Assembly: GCF_049341845.1 (NCBI RefSeq) | Contig: NZ_JBMPIT010000003.1 | Coordinates: 310,001-374,000 of the forward strand | DNA from: Curtobacterium guangdongense | Lineage (GTDB): Bacteria > Actinomycetota > Actinomycetes > Actinomycetales > Microbacteriaceae | Length of the DNA: 64,000 nucleotides | Direction of reading: 5' to 3' | In this document: positions 1 to 8,002 of the stretch, piece after piece | Layout: the number at the start of each line of letters is the position of its first letter | Position numbering within the stretch: position 1 is the first letter of the stretch | Program-made: the position numbers and the translations under genes | Notes under the pieces: model-generated | The model's database searches: none | What the model was told of the DNA's origin: nothing | What the model saw: only the letters and a program-made list of their open reading frames with translations

Positions 1-584
1 GCCGAGCGGGTGCGGGTGGACTGCACGGGCTCGTCGGATCCGGACGTCGTCGCGGTCCACTCGGTCCGCGATGCGTAGTCGGCGCCGTACGCCGACTCGA
101 GCAGGGTGGTGGGGACGCTGACCCGGACGGCACCGGTGGCGGACGAGCCGTCGGTCCGTGCGACGGACACGGTGAGCGGAGCGGCTCCCTGTGCGCGGGC
201 GGTCCCTGTGGTCGCGGCGACCGAGACCCGCACGGAGCGCACCGCGCCCGTCGTACCGGCTGCGTTCCGGTCTGCGCCCGTCGTACCGGCCGCGTTCCGG
301 TCTGCGCCCGTCGTACCGGCCGCCACGCGGATGCCGGACGACCCGACCGTCGACCACCCGGAGCCGAGCGCGACCTCGTCGTCGGCGGACGTCACCCTGC
401 GCGACGGCGCGGTCTCGGTGACCGAGGACGCCGCTCCCCCACCGACCTCGACCGGCGCGATCGCCGAGCCCCGGACGCCGTGCACGGCCGCGTGCTCCTG
501 TGCGTCCTGGATGGTGACGACGGCGACGCCGGACGCGACGAGCGCTCCGACGGCGAGCGCCGCGACGACGGCGTTCTTGCGCAC
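1..584 (-). CDS. Secreted protein with decapeptide repeat, C-terminus outside window
   Basis: A GTG start at 584 is preceded by an AGGGGG ribosome site at about 592-597, and the frame stays open to the window edge, so at least 194 residues are present and the C-terminus is missing. The first about 25 residues (VRKNAVVAALAVGALVASG...) have a basic N-terminus and a hydrophobic core, a Sec signal peptide or N-terminal anchor. Residues about 88-114 hold nearly three copies of the decapeptide AAGTTGADRN, encoded by a 30-bp tandem repeat. The rest is rich in Ser, Thr, Val and Ala, as in extracellular beta-sandwich proteins. I do not recognise a named family. Function unknown; export is inferred from the N-terminus. 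Confidence 0.75.
   Translation of the reverse strand, partial: MRKNAVVAALAVGALVASGVAVVTIQDAQEHAAVHGVRGSAIAPVEVGGGAASSVTETAPSRRVTSADDEVALGSGWSTVGSSGIRVAAGTTGADRNAAGTTGADRNAAGTTGAVRSVRVSVAATTGTARAQGAAPLTVSVARTDGSSATGAVRVSVPTTLLESAYGADYASRTEWTATTSGSDEPVQSTRTRS
244..323. repeat. 30-bp tandem repeat, about 2.7 copies, in the secreted protein gene
   Basis: Two complete 30-bp units (244-273 and 274-303) and a partial third (304-323) are almost identical, differing at one base (T or C at the unit's 18th base). Read on the minus strand they encode AAGTTGADRN. A repeat of exactly ten codons keeps the frame when the copy number changes. Confidence 0.9.
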
Positions 585-743
585 CGATTGCCCCCTGTGA
601 TCCGTCAGCGAGGGCCGATCGGCACACATCGCTTCCGGATGCTATCCATCGGGACCACTCAGGCAGGTACCCCCCGTTGACGGCACAGGGCGGTGCAGAA
701 CCCCGTCGTCATCGCGATCCGGGGATGATCCCTGTGCGGACCC

Positions 744-1769
744 TCAGTCCCGTCCTTCCCGGATCCGGATCCCCTCGAGGACGTCCTGCGCGCGCTTCTC
801 GTCCTGCTTCTCGATCTGGCGGGTGTCGCGCTCGGGGAGCTGGATGTCCTCCTCCGCACGGATGCCGGCTTGCAGCTCCCGCCCACGCTCGAGCTCGGCG
901 TCGAACTCGGCGCCGAACAGCAGCGCGTTGTTCGTGATCCAGATCCAGAGCAGGAAGACGATCACCCCACCGAGCGAGCCGTACGTGGCGTTGTAGTTCG
1001 AGAAGTTCCCGACGTAGAACCCGAAGCCGACGCTCGCGATGATCCAGATGAGGAGCGCGAGGACCGACCCGCCACTGACCCAGGCGAACTTCGGCTGCTT
1101 GATGTTCGGCGCCCAGTAGTACAGCACCGCGATGACGATGATCGCGATGGCGAGCATGATCGGCCACTGCACGATCGACAGGACCGTCGCGGCGACGTCG
1201 CCGAGTCCGATCAAGTCGCCGAAGCTCCGCGCGAGGGGGCCACTGACCAGGGCGAGCAGCCCGAGGACGAGCATGACGACGGTGAACAGCGTGACGCCGA
1301 GCATCGTCGGGCGGAGCTTCCAGATCGGCCGGCCCTCACGGACGTTGTAGATGCGGTTCATCGCCCGGCCGAAGGCACCGACGTAGCCGGAGGCCGACCA
1401 GATCGCTCCGACGACACCGACGATGAAGGTGATCGGCGCGGCGGGGGAACGCACGAGGCCCTCGATGGGTTCACGGATCAGCGCGACGACCTGCTGCGAG
1501 CCGATGCTGCCGATGACCTGCAGCAGGGTGTCGATGGTGTCCTTCGGGTTCGACACGAGCCCCAGGATCGAGACGATCGCCAGCAGTCCGGGGAAGAGCG
1601 CGAGCACGGAGTAGTACGTCAGGCTCGCAGCCAGGTCGGTGCACTGGTCGCTGGAGAACTCACGGAGCGTCTTCTTCAGCGTGTAGAGCAGCGTCGGCTT
1701 CGTCAGGTCGGTCGGGCTGTCGGGCTTGCGGGGGTCGTCCGCCGACGGCTTCCCGTGGTCGCGTGCCAT
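744..1769 (-). CDS. YihY/BrkB family inner membrane protein
   Basis: 341 residues. After a polar N-terminus of about 45 residues, the sequence SSDQCTDLAASLTYYSVLALFPGLLA is the typical first helix region of the YihY/virulence factor BrkB family. Several further hydrophobic segments follow (about residues 90-115, 150-180, 190-215, 225-250 and 260-285), then a charged cytoplasmic tail rich in Glu and Arg with coiled-coil character. Its biochemical role is not settled; the old RNase BN assignment for the family was incorrect. The gene starts 2 bp after the stop of the DUF3618 gene, with an AAGGG upstream, so the two are probably co-translated. Confidence 0.9.
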   Translation of the reverse strand: MARDHGKPSADDPRKPDSPTDLTKPTLLYTLKKTLREFSSDQCTDLAASLTYYSVLALFPGLLAIVSILGLVSNPKDTIDTLLQVIGSIGSQQVVALIREPIEGLVRSPAAPITFIVGVVGAIWSASGYVGAFGRAMNRIYNVREGRPIWKLRPTMLGVTLFTVVMLVLGLLALVSGPLARSFGDLIGLGDVAATVLSIVQWPIMLAIAIIVIAVLYYWAPNIKQPKFAWVSGGSVLALLIWIIASVGFGFYVGNFSNYNATYGSLGGVIVFLLWIWITNNALLFGAEFDAELERGRELQAGIRAEEDIQLPERDTRQIEKQDEKRAQDVLEGIRIREGRD

Positions 1770-1771
1770 GG

Positions 1772-2269
1772 TTACTTGCCCTTCGCGCGCTTGGCGGCCT
1801 GCTTGCGGTACTTGGTCGCCTGCTTGGCCACCGGGGCCAGGCGTCGGCGCTGCTTCTTCCGCAGCTGGTACCCGGGGTCCTGCTCGAGCTGCGCCTGCCG
1901 CGCCTTGCGTCCGGCGCGTCGGGCCTTGCGCCCCCTGCGGCCGGGAGCGGACTCGTCGCCGTCACCGCGGGCGCCGAACGGCAGCAGCGCGGTGAACGCC
2001 GACGACGCCGGCGGTTCGGCCAGGTGCCCGGCGGGGCTGCGGCCGATGCGGGCGCCGATGACCACGGACGCGATGCCCGCGGCCGCGATCATGCCGAGCG
2101 CCACGAGCGGCGTCGGGTCGCGGTGCCAACGCTGCTTCGTCTTCGCGATCGCGAGACGGGTGCGCGCCGGGACGTCCACCTTGTGCCGGATCAGGTCGAC
2201 GGTGTCGGTGATGCGTTCACGGGTGCGGACGTTCGCGAGTTCGAGCTCGGGGAGACTGTCGTTCGCCAT
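1772..2269 (-). CDS. DUF3618 domain membrane protein
   Basis: About 165 residues from the ATG at 2269; a GTG five codons upstream (2284) is an alternative. The N-terminal half (ANVRTRERITDTVDLIRHKVDVPAR) matches the actinobacterial DUF3618 pattern, an Arg/Glu-rich amphipathic stretch. It is followed by a single transmembrane helix at about residues 60-82 and a very basic Arg/Lys-rich tail that could bind nucleic acid or phospholipid heads. It is coupled to the YihY gene, which starts 2 bp downstream. In actinobacteria DUF3618 proteins often sit with small envelope proteins. Function unknown. Confidence 0.75.
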   Translation of the reverse strand: MANDSLPELELANVRTRERITDTVDLIRHKVDVPARTRLAIAKTKQRWHRDPTPLVALGMIAAAGIASVVIGARIGRSPAGHLAEPPASSAFTALLPFGARGDGDESAPGRRGRKARRAGRKARQAQLEQDPGYQLRKKQRRRLAPVAKQATKYRKQAAKRAKGK

Positions 2270-2376
2270 ACATCGTTCGTACACGTCGCGAGCCGGACGC
2301 GGCCCTGGCTGCGTCCGGCTCGCGCGTGGCGGATGATCGGCGTCGGATCGGTCTCGGCCCCGGTGTCCGCTCGGTC

Positions 2377-3420
2377 TCAGCTCGGGACGACGACGTCCTC
2401 TGGCAGGCCGGATGCAGCCGAGCGGGTGGCCGCCTCCATGAGCGCGAGGCTGCGCAGGTTGTCGCGCCCGCTCGTCTCCGGTGCGTCCCCGCCGGCGACC
2501 GCGCGGGCGAAGGCCTGCAGCCCGCCCTGCCGGTCGTGGTGCTCCGCCGTCGGGAGCTCGACGGACGTGCGACCGGATTCCCCCGGCTTCCGCACCGTCA
2601 CGAGGTCCCAGCTGACGTCACCGGGCTCGCCGCCACGACTGGTGAACTGCAGCTCGCCGTCCTCGCCCTGGATGCTCCACTCGCCGGCCCACGGGGTGTG
2701 TTCCCCGCGGCTGAGCCAGCTGCCGCGGTAGCTGACGACCAGGCCGTCCTCCATCTCGATGAGCATCGACGCGACCGCCTCGTCCTGGTACTTGCTGAAG
2801 GACGGGTAGGTGGCCTTGGCGAAGACCCGAACGGCTTCCTTGCCGGTGACCATGCGGAGCAGGTCGAAGTGGTGGATCGCCATGTCGTTGATCATCGCGT
2901 GCGGGAACCTGTAGTGCGGGTGGTCGGCGAACGGGCGGTCGTTGTCCCACTGGCGGAAGTCGACGTTGATCGCTGAGAGCTCCCCGACCGTCCCGGCGGC
3001 GAGGAGGTCCTTCGCGACGCGGGGTGCCGGGTAGTAGCGGTAGTTCTGGCTGACCTGCAGCACGAGGCCGCGCTCCTCCGCCAGGTGGACGGCCTCGGCG
3101 GCTTCGGCAGCGCTGTTGGCGAAGGGCTTCTCGACGAGGACGTGCTTGCCGGCGGCGAGCGCCTCGAGCGCGAGCGGCACGTGCGTGACGGCCGGGGCGG
3201 TGATGACCACGGCGTCGGCGTCGACGGTCTGCAGCGCGTCGGTCAAGGAGCCGAACGCGGCGGCTTCCGGCAGCCCGAGGTCCTTCCGGACGGCCTCGAG
3301 CGTCGGCGCACTCGGGTCGGCGATCCCGACCACCTCGACCTCCGACACCGCGGGGAGTGCGGTGCGGGCCCAGCTGCCGCCCCACCCTCCGAGACCGACG
3401 TGGATGATGCGGACCGTCAT
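2377..3420 (-). CDS. Gfo/Idh/MocA family NAD(P)-dependent oxidoreductase
   Basis: 347 residues. The N-terminal Rossmann fold carries GLGGWGG at residues 9-15 and VVGIADP as the second strand. The EKPFAN motif (about residues 96-101) contains the conserved EKP lysine of this family. The C-terminal alpha/beta domain includes NDMAIHHFDLLRMVTG, with the conserved Asp/His pair placed as in inositol or glucose-fructose type dehydrogenases. It probably oxidises a sugar, inositol or related polyol with NAD(P). It stands alone between the DUF3618 gene and a repeat region, so the substrate cannot be inferred from neighbours. Confidence 0.9.
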   Translation of the reverse strand: MTVRIIHVGLGGWGGSWARTALPAVSEVEVVGIADPSAPTLEAVRKDLGLPEAAAFGSLTDALQTVDADAVVITAPAVTHVPLALEALAAGKHVLVEKPFANSAAEAAEAVHLAEERGLVLQVSQNYRYYPAPRVAKDLLAAGTVGELSAINVDFRQWDNDRPFADHPHYRFPHAMINDMAIHHFDLLRMVTGKEAVRVFAKATYPSFSKYQDEAVASMLIEMEDGLVVSYRGSWLSRGEHTPWAGEWSIQGEDGELQFTSRGGEPGDVSWDLVTVRKPGESGRTSVELPTAEHHDRQGGLQAFARAVAGGDAPETSGRDNLRSLALMEAATRSAASGLPEDVVVPS

Positions 3421-3533
3421 GCGTGCACTCCTTCGTGTTCGACTGCGCTGTCGTCGCGCGTGTCCAGTCTGTCAGGCGCTCGTGCCGGCGTGGGCGTCGT
3501 GCCGGCGTGGGGGTGGGCCGGGCGGCTGGGATC

Positions 3534-3681
3534 GAGTGCGCGGAAGCGGCGAGCAGGATGCCGCAGCGGTCCCCATTTCTGCGCACTCACCGAATGGGAC
3601 GCCGATGCGTCGCCGGCTGCTGAACCGAGTGCGCAAAAAAGGCGAGCAGGACGCCACAAGGGCCGTCCTTTCTGCGCACTC
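3534..3681. repeat. Pair of 55-bp direct repeats with GAGTGCGC/GCGCACTC ends
   Basis: Copies lie at 3534-3588 and 3627-3681. Each starts with GAGTGCGC and ends with GCGCACTC, so each has 8-bp inverted ends. The interiors share GGCGAGCAGGA(T/C)GCC and the right-hand TTTCTGCGCACTC. Together they fill most of the 287-bp gap between the oxidoreductase start and the crtEb stop. They may act as the transcript end of the carotenoid operon. I find no coding potential here. Confidence 0.8.
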
Positions 3682-3707
3682 GATGACGGCGCGGCCCGCG
3701 CCCCCGG

Positions 3708-4601
3708 TCAGCGCGTGAACGCGTACGCGATGAGCGCCATCGTCACGAGGAAGCCGGCGAGGTAGTTGATCCACAGGAAGCGCTTCCACCCCGCGTTCGC
3801 CGACTCGGCCCCGTCGTCCGTCACGTTCCACCACGGCAGCACGTTGAGCGCGTACGGGATCACGACCACGGCGGCGAGCGGCCCCGGGAACGCCGAGAAC
3901 AGCAGCGCGATGCCGGCCACGACGTACGCCACGAACGCCAGGCGCACGGTCGCCCGCGCACCGATCACGGTCGCGACCGAGCCGATCCCGCCGGCCCGGT
4001 CGGCGAGCACGTCCTGCACGGCGCCGAACGCGTGCGAGGCGACACCCCACAGGAAGAACGCCACGCACACGGCCACGAGCTGCCCCGTCCAGTGCGTCCC
4101 GGCGAGCGCGAGGCCGTAGACCGCCGGCGACACGAAGTGCGTCGACGACGTCAGGGAGTCGAGGAACGGCTTCTCCTTGAACCGCAGCCCCGGTGCGGAG
4201 TACGCGATCACCGCGAAGACGCTGATCGCGAGGACGAGCCACGACCACGGGCCGCCCAGCAGCACGAGCGCGACGAGGAACGGCACGTTCGTGATGACGA
4301 CCGCCCAGAGGGTCGTCCGGTGCACGCTCTTGTCGAGCAGCGCGCCCTCGACACCGCCCTTCCGCGGGTTCCGCAGGTCCGACTCGTAGTCGAAGACGTC
4401 GTTGATGCCGTACATCGCGAGGTTGTAGGGCACCAAGAAGTACACGACGCCGATCAGGAACGCGAGGATCGAGAAGTGCTCCCCGCTGCCGAGCAGGTAC
4501 GCGGCACCGAACGGGTACGCGGTGTTCACCCAGCTGATCGGGCGCGACGAGGTGAACAGCGCGCGCATGGTGGACTGCCGGGAGGCCGGGGTCGCCGTCA
4601 T
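3708..4601 (-). CDS. crtEb: Lycopene elongase/hydratase, UbiA-family prenyltransferase
   Basis: 297 residues with eight or nine hydrophobic helices. The first Asp-rich prenyl diphosphate site is NDVFDYESD (about residues 66-74), and a second Asp cluster is VQDVLADRAGG (about 198-208). In C50 carotenoid producers this enzyme adds C5 units from DMAPP to both ends of lycopene at the membrane, giving flavuxanthin-type products. Its ATG overlaps the crtYf stop (ATGA, 4598-4601), and it is the last gene of the crt operon. The context makes C50 elongation far more likely than quinone or chlorophyll prenylation. Confidence 0.93.
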   Translation of the reverse strand: MTATPASRQSTMRALFTSSRPISWVNTAYPFGAAYLLGSGEHFSILAFLIGVVYFLVPYNLAMYGINDVFDYESDLRNPRKGGVEGALLDKSVHRTTLWAVVITNVPFLVALVLLGGPWSWLVLAISVFAVIAYSAPGLRFKEKPFLDSLTSSTHFVSPAVYGLALAGTHWTGQLVAVCVAFFLWGVASHAFGAVQDVLADRAGGIGSVATVIGARATVRLAFVAYVVAGIALLFSAFPGPLAAVVVIPYALNVLPWWNVTDDGAESANAGWKRFLWINYLAGFLVTMALIAYAFTR

Positions 4602-5044
4602 CGGTCGTGCTCCTGTCCGGTGGGTGGCTGGGTCTCGTGCCCGGTGCGGGTTCGGTCGGACAGGTCACGGTCCGTCCCGTGGCCGCGGTCCGTCCCGTGG
4701 CTGCGGTCGAACAGCACCCAGAGGCTCGGCAGCAGGACGACCGCCGCGATCGAGTACGCCAGGTCCTCGATCGGGATCGCCCCGATCTTCACGCCGCTGA
4801 TGAGTGCCGGGTCGTAGGCGACGACACGCAGCGCGACGATGACGTTGTCGAACACGATCGTCATCACGAGCAGCACGACACCGGCGACGAGCCCGGTGAC
4901 AAGGCCCGTTCGGCGTCGACGATGGACGTCGCGCCCGAGCCGGCGCTGCCGACGTGCCGCGACCACCGCTGCGACGATCCCGACCACGGCGACGACCCCG
5001 AAGAACGGCAGGCTGAGGAGCGCGTACGCGCCGGAGCCGGTCAC
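4598..5044 (-). CDS. crtYf: C50 carotenoid epsilon-cyclase subunit (CrtYf type)
   Basis: 148 residues from a GTG at 5044 that overlaps the crtYe stop (GTGA). It has three transmembrane segments: the N-terminal YALLSLPFFGVVAVVGIVAA, a middle LVTGLVAGVVLLVMTIVFDNV and a C-terminal IEDLAYSIAAVVLLPSLWVLF. IPIEDLAY matches the conserved PxE(E/D) motif of heterodimeric lycopene cyclases. It works with CrtYe to close the rings of the elongated C50 chain, giving a decaprenoxanthin-type or C.p.450-type end group. The last about 30 residues are polar, with a repeated DRSHGTDRGHGTDRD stretch that is not typical of the family. Confidence 0.9.
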   Translation of the reverse strand: MTGSGAYALLSLPFFGVVAVVGIVAAVVAARRQRRLGRDVHRRRRTGLVTGLVAGVVLLVMTIVFDNVIVALRVVAYDPALISGVKIGAIPIEDLAYSIAAVVLLPSLWVLFDRSHGTDRGHGTDRDLSDRTRTGHETQPPTGQEHDR

Positions 5045-5376
5045 CGGTCTCCCGCCCGATCGAGCGCCCGGGCCACGCGGGGCCGGATGAACCCGATGAG
5101 GTTCATCGTCGTGTAGCCGAGCAGCAGCAGGAAGAAGACCTCTTCGAGCGGGACGTCCGGCGCCAGCAGGACGCCGGTCAGCAGCCGCTGCTGCCCGATG
5201 AAGAAGATGCCGAGCCCCACACCGGCCGCGTCCCAGACCAGGAAGAACGCGACGCCGACGACCATCACCGCCGCGGCCCGCCACGGCGCCCGCCAGAAGA
5301 ACAGCCGGAAGCGCGCGTCGAGCACGGTCATCCCGGTGAGCGCCACGAGGAGCCCGAGGAGGTACAGCCCCGGCAT
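5041..5376 (-). CDS. crtYe: C50 carotenoid cyclase subunit (CrtYe type)
   Basis: 111 residues from an ATG at 5376 that overlaps the crtI stop (TGATG). It has three hydrophobic segments, and the motif VPLEEVFFLLLLGYTTMN near residues 75-92 is the signature PxEE region of the small lycopene cyclase subunits. It forms the cyclase with CrtYf; neither is expected to be active alone. Genes of this pair are found in actinobacteria such as Corynebacterium, Micrococcus and Dietzia. Which ring type is made (epsilon or beta) cannot be told from sequence by eye. Confidence 0.92.
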   Translation of the reverse strand: MPGLYLLGLLVALTGMTVLDARFRLFFWRAPWRAAAVMVVGVAFFLVWDAAGVGLGIFFIGQQRLLTGVLLAPDVPLEEVFFLLLLGYTTMNLIGFIRPRVARALDRAGDR

Positions 5377-7070
5377 CAGCTCGTCGCGGCCGGGGTCTTG
5401 GTCGGAGGTGACGTCCGCCGCGGTGCTCGCTTCGGCGGGCGCGGCGGGGCACCGTCCGCACGCTCGAGGGGCGTCGGCAGCGGCTCGGTCGAGGTGTCCC
5501 CGTGGATGCGCTTCAGCAGCACCTCGGCGCTGATCAGGCACATCGGCAGCCCGATGCCCGGGATCGTCGAGGACCCCGCGTAGTAGAGCCCCTCGACCTT
5601 CTCGGAGGCGTTGCCCTCACGGAAGAACGCACTCTGCTTCAGGGTGTGCGCCGGCCCGAGCATCGAGCCGCTCCACGCGTTGAAGTCGTCCGCGAAGTCC
5701 CGGGGGCCGATCGTCTTGCGCACCCGGATGCGGTCGCGGAGGTCCGGGACACCGGAGCGCTCGGCGACGACGTCGATCGCGCGGTCCGCGATCTGCTCGA
5801 CCTCGTAGTCACCCGCGCCGTCGACCCCGCCCTTGCCGATGCCGACGTCGGCGGGGAGCGGGACCAGGATGAACAGGTTGCTCGATCCCCGCGGTGCGAC
5901 GGTCGGGTCGGTCTCCGACGGGGCGCAGACGTAGATCGACGCGGGGTCCGGCACGTGCCGGTCGTCGCCGAACACCGCGCCGAAGTTGGCCTTCCAGTCC
6001 GCGGTGAACACCAGCGTGTGGTGCAGGAGCCCCGGCACCGGGCCGTCGACGCCGAGGTACACGAGCACGGCAGAGGGCCCGGGGTCGCGCTTCTTCCAGT
6101 GCGACTCGTCGTGCGTCCGGTGCTCGCGGTCGAGCAGCTGCATCTCGGTGTGCCGCAGGTCGGCGGCGCTCACGACGACGTCCGCCGGTGCGACGTGCTG
6201 CGCTCCACGACGGTCGCGGTGCACGACGCCGGTGACGTGGCCGCCCTCGACCTGGATCCGCTCGACCTTCGCGCCGGCGATGATCTGCGCACCCTCGGCC
6301 CTGGCGACGCGTTCGACGGCCGCGATGACCTCGGTGATGCCGCCCTTCGGGTAGAGCACCCCGTCGGCGAGGTCCAGGTGGCTCATCAGGTGGTACATGC
6401 TCGGTGCGGCGTACGGGCTCGTCCCGAGGAAGACGGCCGGGTAGCCGAGGATCTGCCACAGGCGGCGGTCCCGCACGGCGGACTCCGCGAACGTCGACAG
6501 CGGCTCGACGAGCAGCCGTGCGAGCTTCCCCATCCGCAGCAGCACGTCGGGGGCCGCGAGCTTCCGGAAGTCCTGGAACGTGCCGTACAGGAAGCGCCGG
6601 ACCGCCATCTCGTACGTCTCGGCAGCGGAGTCGAGGTACTTCGCCATCCGGGCTCCGGCGCCTGGCTCGATCGACTCGAACAGCGCGAGGTTGTCCTCGC
6701 GGGATGCCCGGAGGTCGATCGGCTCGTCGTACCCCTCGCTGTAGACGCGGTAGCCGGGGTCGAGCTTCACGAGGTCGAGCTGCTCGTCGGCGCTGGTGCC
6801 GAGCAACTGGAAGAAGTGGTCGAACACCTCGGGCATGAGGTACCACGACGGCCCGGTGTCGAACCGGAAGCCGTCCTGCTCCCACGAGCCCGCACGGCCG
6901 CCGAGCTGGGTGCGCTGCTCGAGCACCGTGACGGCGAAGCCGTCACGCGCGAGCAGCGCGGCGGACGCGAGTCCGCTGATGCCGCCACCGATCACGACGG
7001 CGCGTCGGACGGGGACCTTGCGTGCAGTCGACTGTCCGGTCTTCGAACTGGAGGCACGGGTCGGGCTCAT
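5376..7070 (-). CDS. crtI: Phytoene desaturase
   Basis: 564 residues from the ATG at 7070; the open frame continues upstream inside crtB, but the ATGA overlap with the crtB stop fixes this start. The FAD site VVIGGGISGLASAALLARDG lies at about residues 25-44, followed by the GGRAGSWEQDGFRFDTGPSWY region. The C-terminal signature YYAGSSTIPGIGLPMCLISA is that of bacterial CrtI. It converts phytoene to lycopene in four desaturation steps at the membrane. A Pro/Arg-rich tail of about 45 residues follows the usual end of the family and looks dispensable. Confidence 0.96.
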   Translation of the reverse strand: MSPTRASSSKTGQSTARKVPVRRAVVIGGGISGLASAALLARDGFAVTVLEQRTQLGGRAGSWEQDGFRFDTGPSWYLMPEVFDHFFQLLGTSADEQLDLVKLDPGYRVYSEGYDEPIDLRASREDNLALFESIEPGAGARMAKYLDSAAETYEMAVRRFLYGTFQDFRKLAAPDVLLRMGKLARLLVEPLSTFAESAVRDRRLWQILGYPAVFLGTSPYAAPSMYHLMSHLDLADGVLYPKGGITEVIAAVERVARAEGAQIIAGAKVERIQVEGGHVTGVVHRDRRGAQHVAPADVVVSAADLRHTEMQLLDREHRTHDESHWKKRDPGPSAVLVYLGVDGPVPGLLHHTLVFTADWKANFGAVFGDDRHVPDPASIYVCAPSETDPTVAPRGSSNLFILVPLPADVGIGKGGVDGAGDYEVEQIADRAIDVVAERSGVPDLRDRIRVRKTIGPRDFADDFNAWSGSMLGPAHTLKQSAFFREGNASEKVEGLYYAGSSTIPGIGLPMCLISAEVLLKRIHGDTSTEPLPTPLERADGAPPRPPKRAPRRTSPPTKTPAATS

Positions 7071-8002
7071 GAGGAGCCTCCAGTCTGTCCTGTGGGGACG
7101 TTGCGGGACCGCAGCGGCGCGCGACCGGCGAGCACCTGCGCGGCGAGCCGCGCCTTGACGGGGTTCGGGACGCGCACGCGCGTCGTGATCAGCCGGTCGG
7201 CCGGCGTGGCCGCGATCCGGTCGTTGAGTTCCTGGAACAGCGCGTGCGCGAGGCCGACCGCGTGGCGGGCGTCCTTCGGCAGCAGCGGCACGGTCCTGGC
7301 AGCGGTGTCGAGGTCGGCTTGGACGTCCGCGACGAGGCGGTGCTTCGTGGCCTCGTCGAACGTCCGCACGTCGACACCGGGGAAGTACGAGCGGCCCAGC
7401 ACCTCGAAGTCGGCGTGCAGGTCGCGGAGGAAGTTCACCTTCTGGAAGGCGGCACCGAGCGCCCTGGCGCCCTCGACCAGCACGGACTCGTCGAAGGTCG
7501 GCCGTCCGGCGCGGTACACGAACGCACGGAGGCACATCAGCCCGACGACCTCCGCCGAGCCGTACACGTAGGCGTCGAACGAGACCTGGTCGTGCTCGGT
7601 CTGCTCGAGGTCCATCCGCATCGAGGCGAAGAACGGCGCCGTCAGCTCCGTGCCGAAGCCGATCGTCCTGGCAGTCCTGGCGAAGGCGTGCACGACCGGG
7701 TTCACCGAGAAGCCCAGGCGCATCGCACGTTCGGTGTCGGTCTCGAGCTCGTCGAGCACGGTGCGGGCGAGGTCCGGCGCGAGACCGGCCTCGGTCGCGG
7801 GGCCGTCGACGACCTCGTCGGCGACGCGGACCAGCGCGTAGACGTTCCTGATGTGCTCCCGGGTGTCCTTCGTGAGCAGGCGGGACGCCAGGCCGAACGA
7901 CGTCGAGTACCGCTCGATGACGACGGAGGACGCGGCCTCTGCCGTGGCGTCGTAGAGCGGGAGCCGCGCGGTGTGCGTGCTCCCGGCGTTGCTGGAGGTC
8001 AC
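7067..8002 (-). CDS. crtB: Phytoene synthase
   Basis: 311 residues starting with GTG at 8002, which overlaps the crtE stop (GTGA). The first Asp motif is VADEVVDG (Asp62 and Asp66). The second is within NFLRDLHADFEVLGRSYFP (about residues 187-205), which also contains the DxxxxGRxYFP signature of actinobacterial phytoene synthases. It condenses two geranylgeranyl diphosphates to phytoene, the first committed carotenoid step. The squalene synthase family is the only alternative, and the operon excludes it. Confidence 0.95.
   Translation of the reverse strand: MTSSNAGSTHTARLPLYDATAEAASSVVIERYSTSFGLASRLLTKDTREHIRNVYALVRVADEVVDGPATEAGLAPDLARTVLDELETDTERAMRLGFSVNPVVHAFARTARTIGFGTELTAPFFASMRMDLEQTEHDQVSFDAYVYGSAEVVGLMCLRAFVYRAGRPTFDESVLVEGARALGAAFQKVNFLRDLHADFEVLGRSYFPGVDVRTFDEATKHRLVADVQADLDTAARTVPLLPKDARHAVGLAHALFQELNDRIAATPADRLITTRVRVPNPVKARLAAQVLAGRAPLRSRNVPTGQTGGSS

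Noticed and set aside
870..2336. Long plus-strand open frame rich in Asp, Arg and Glu opposite the YihY and DUF3618 genes
   Set aside because: This is the complement of genes with good family matches; the charged low-complexity product is typical of antisense frames.
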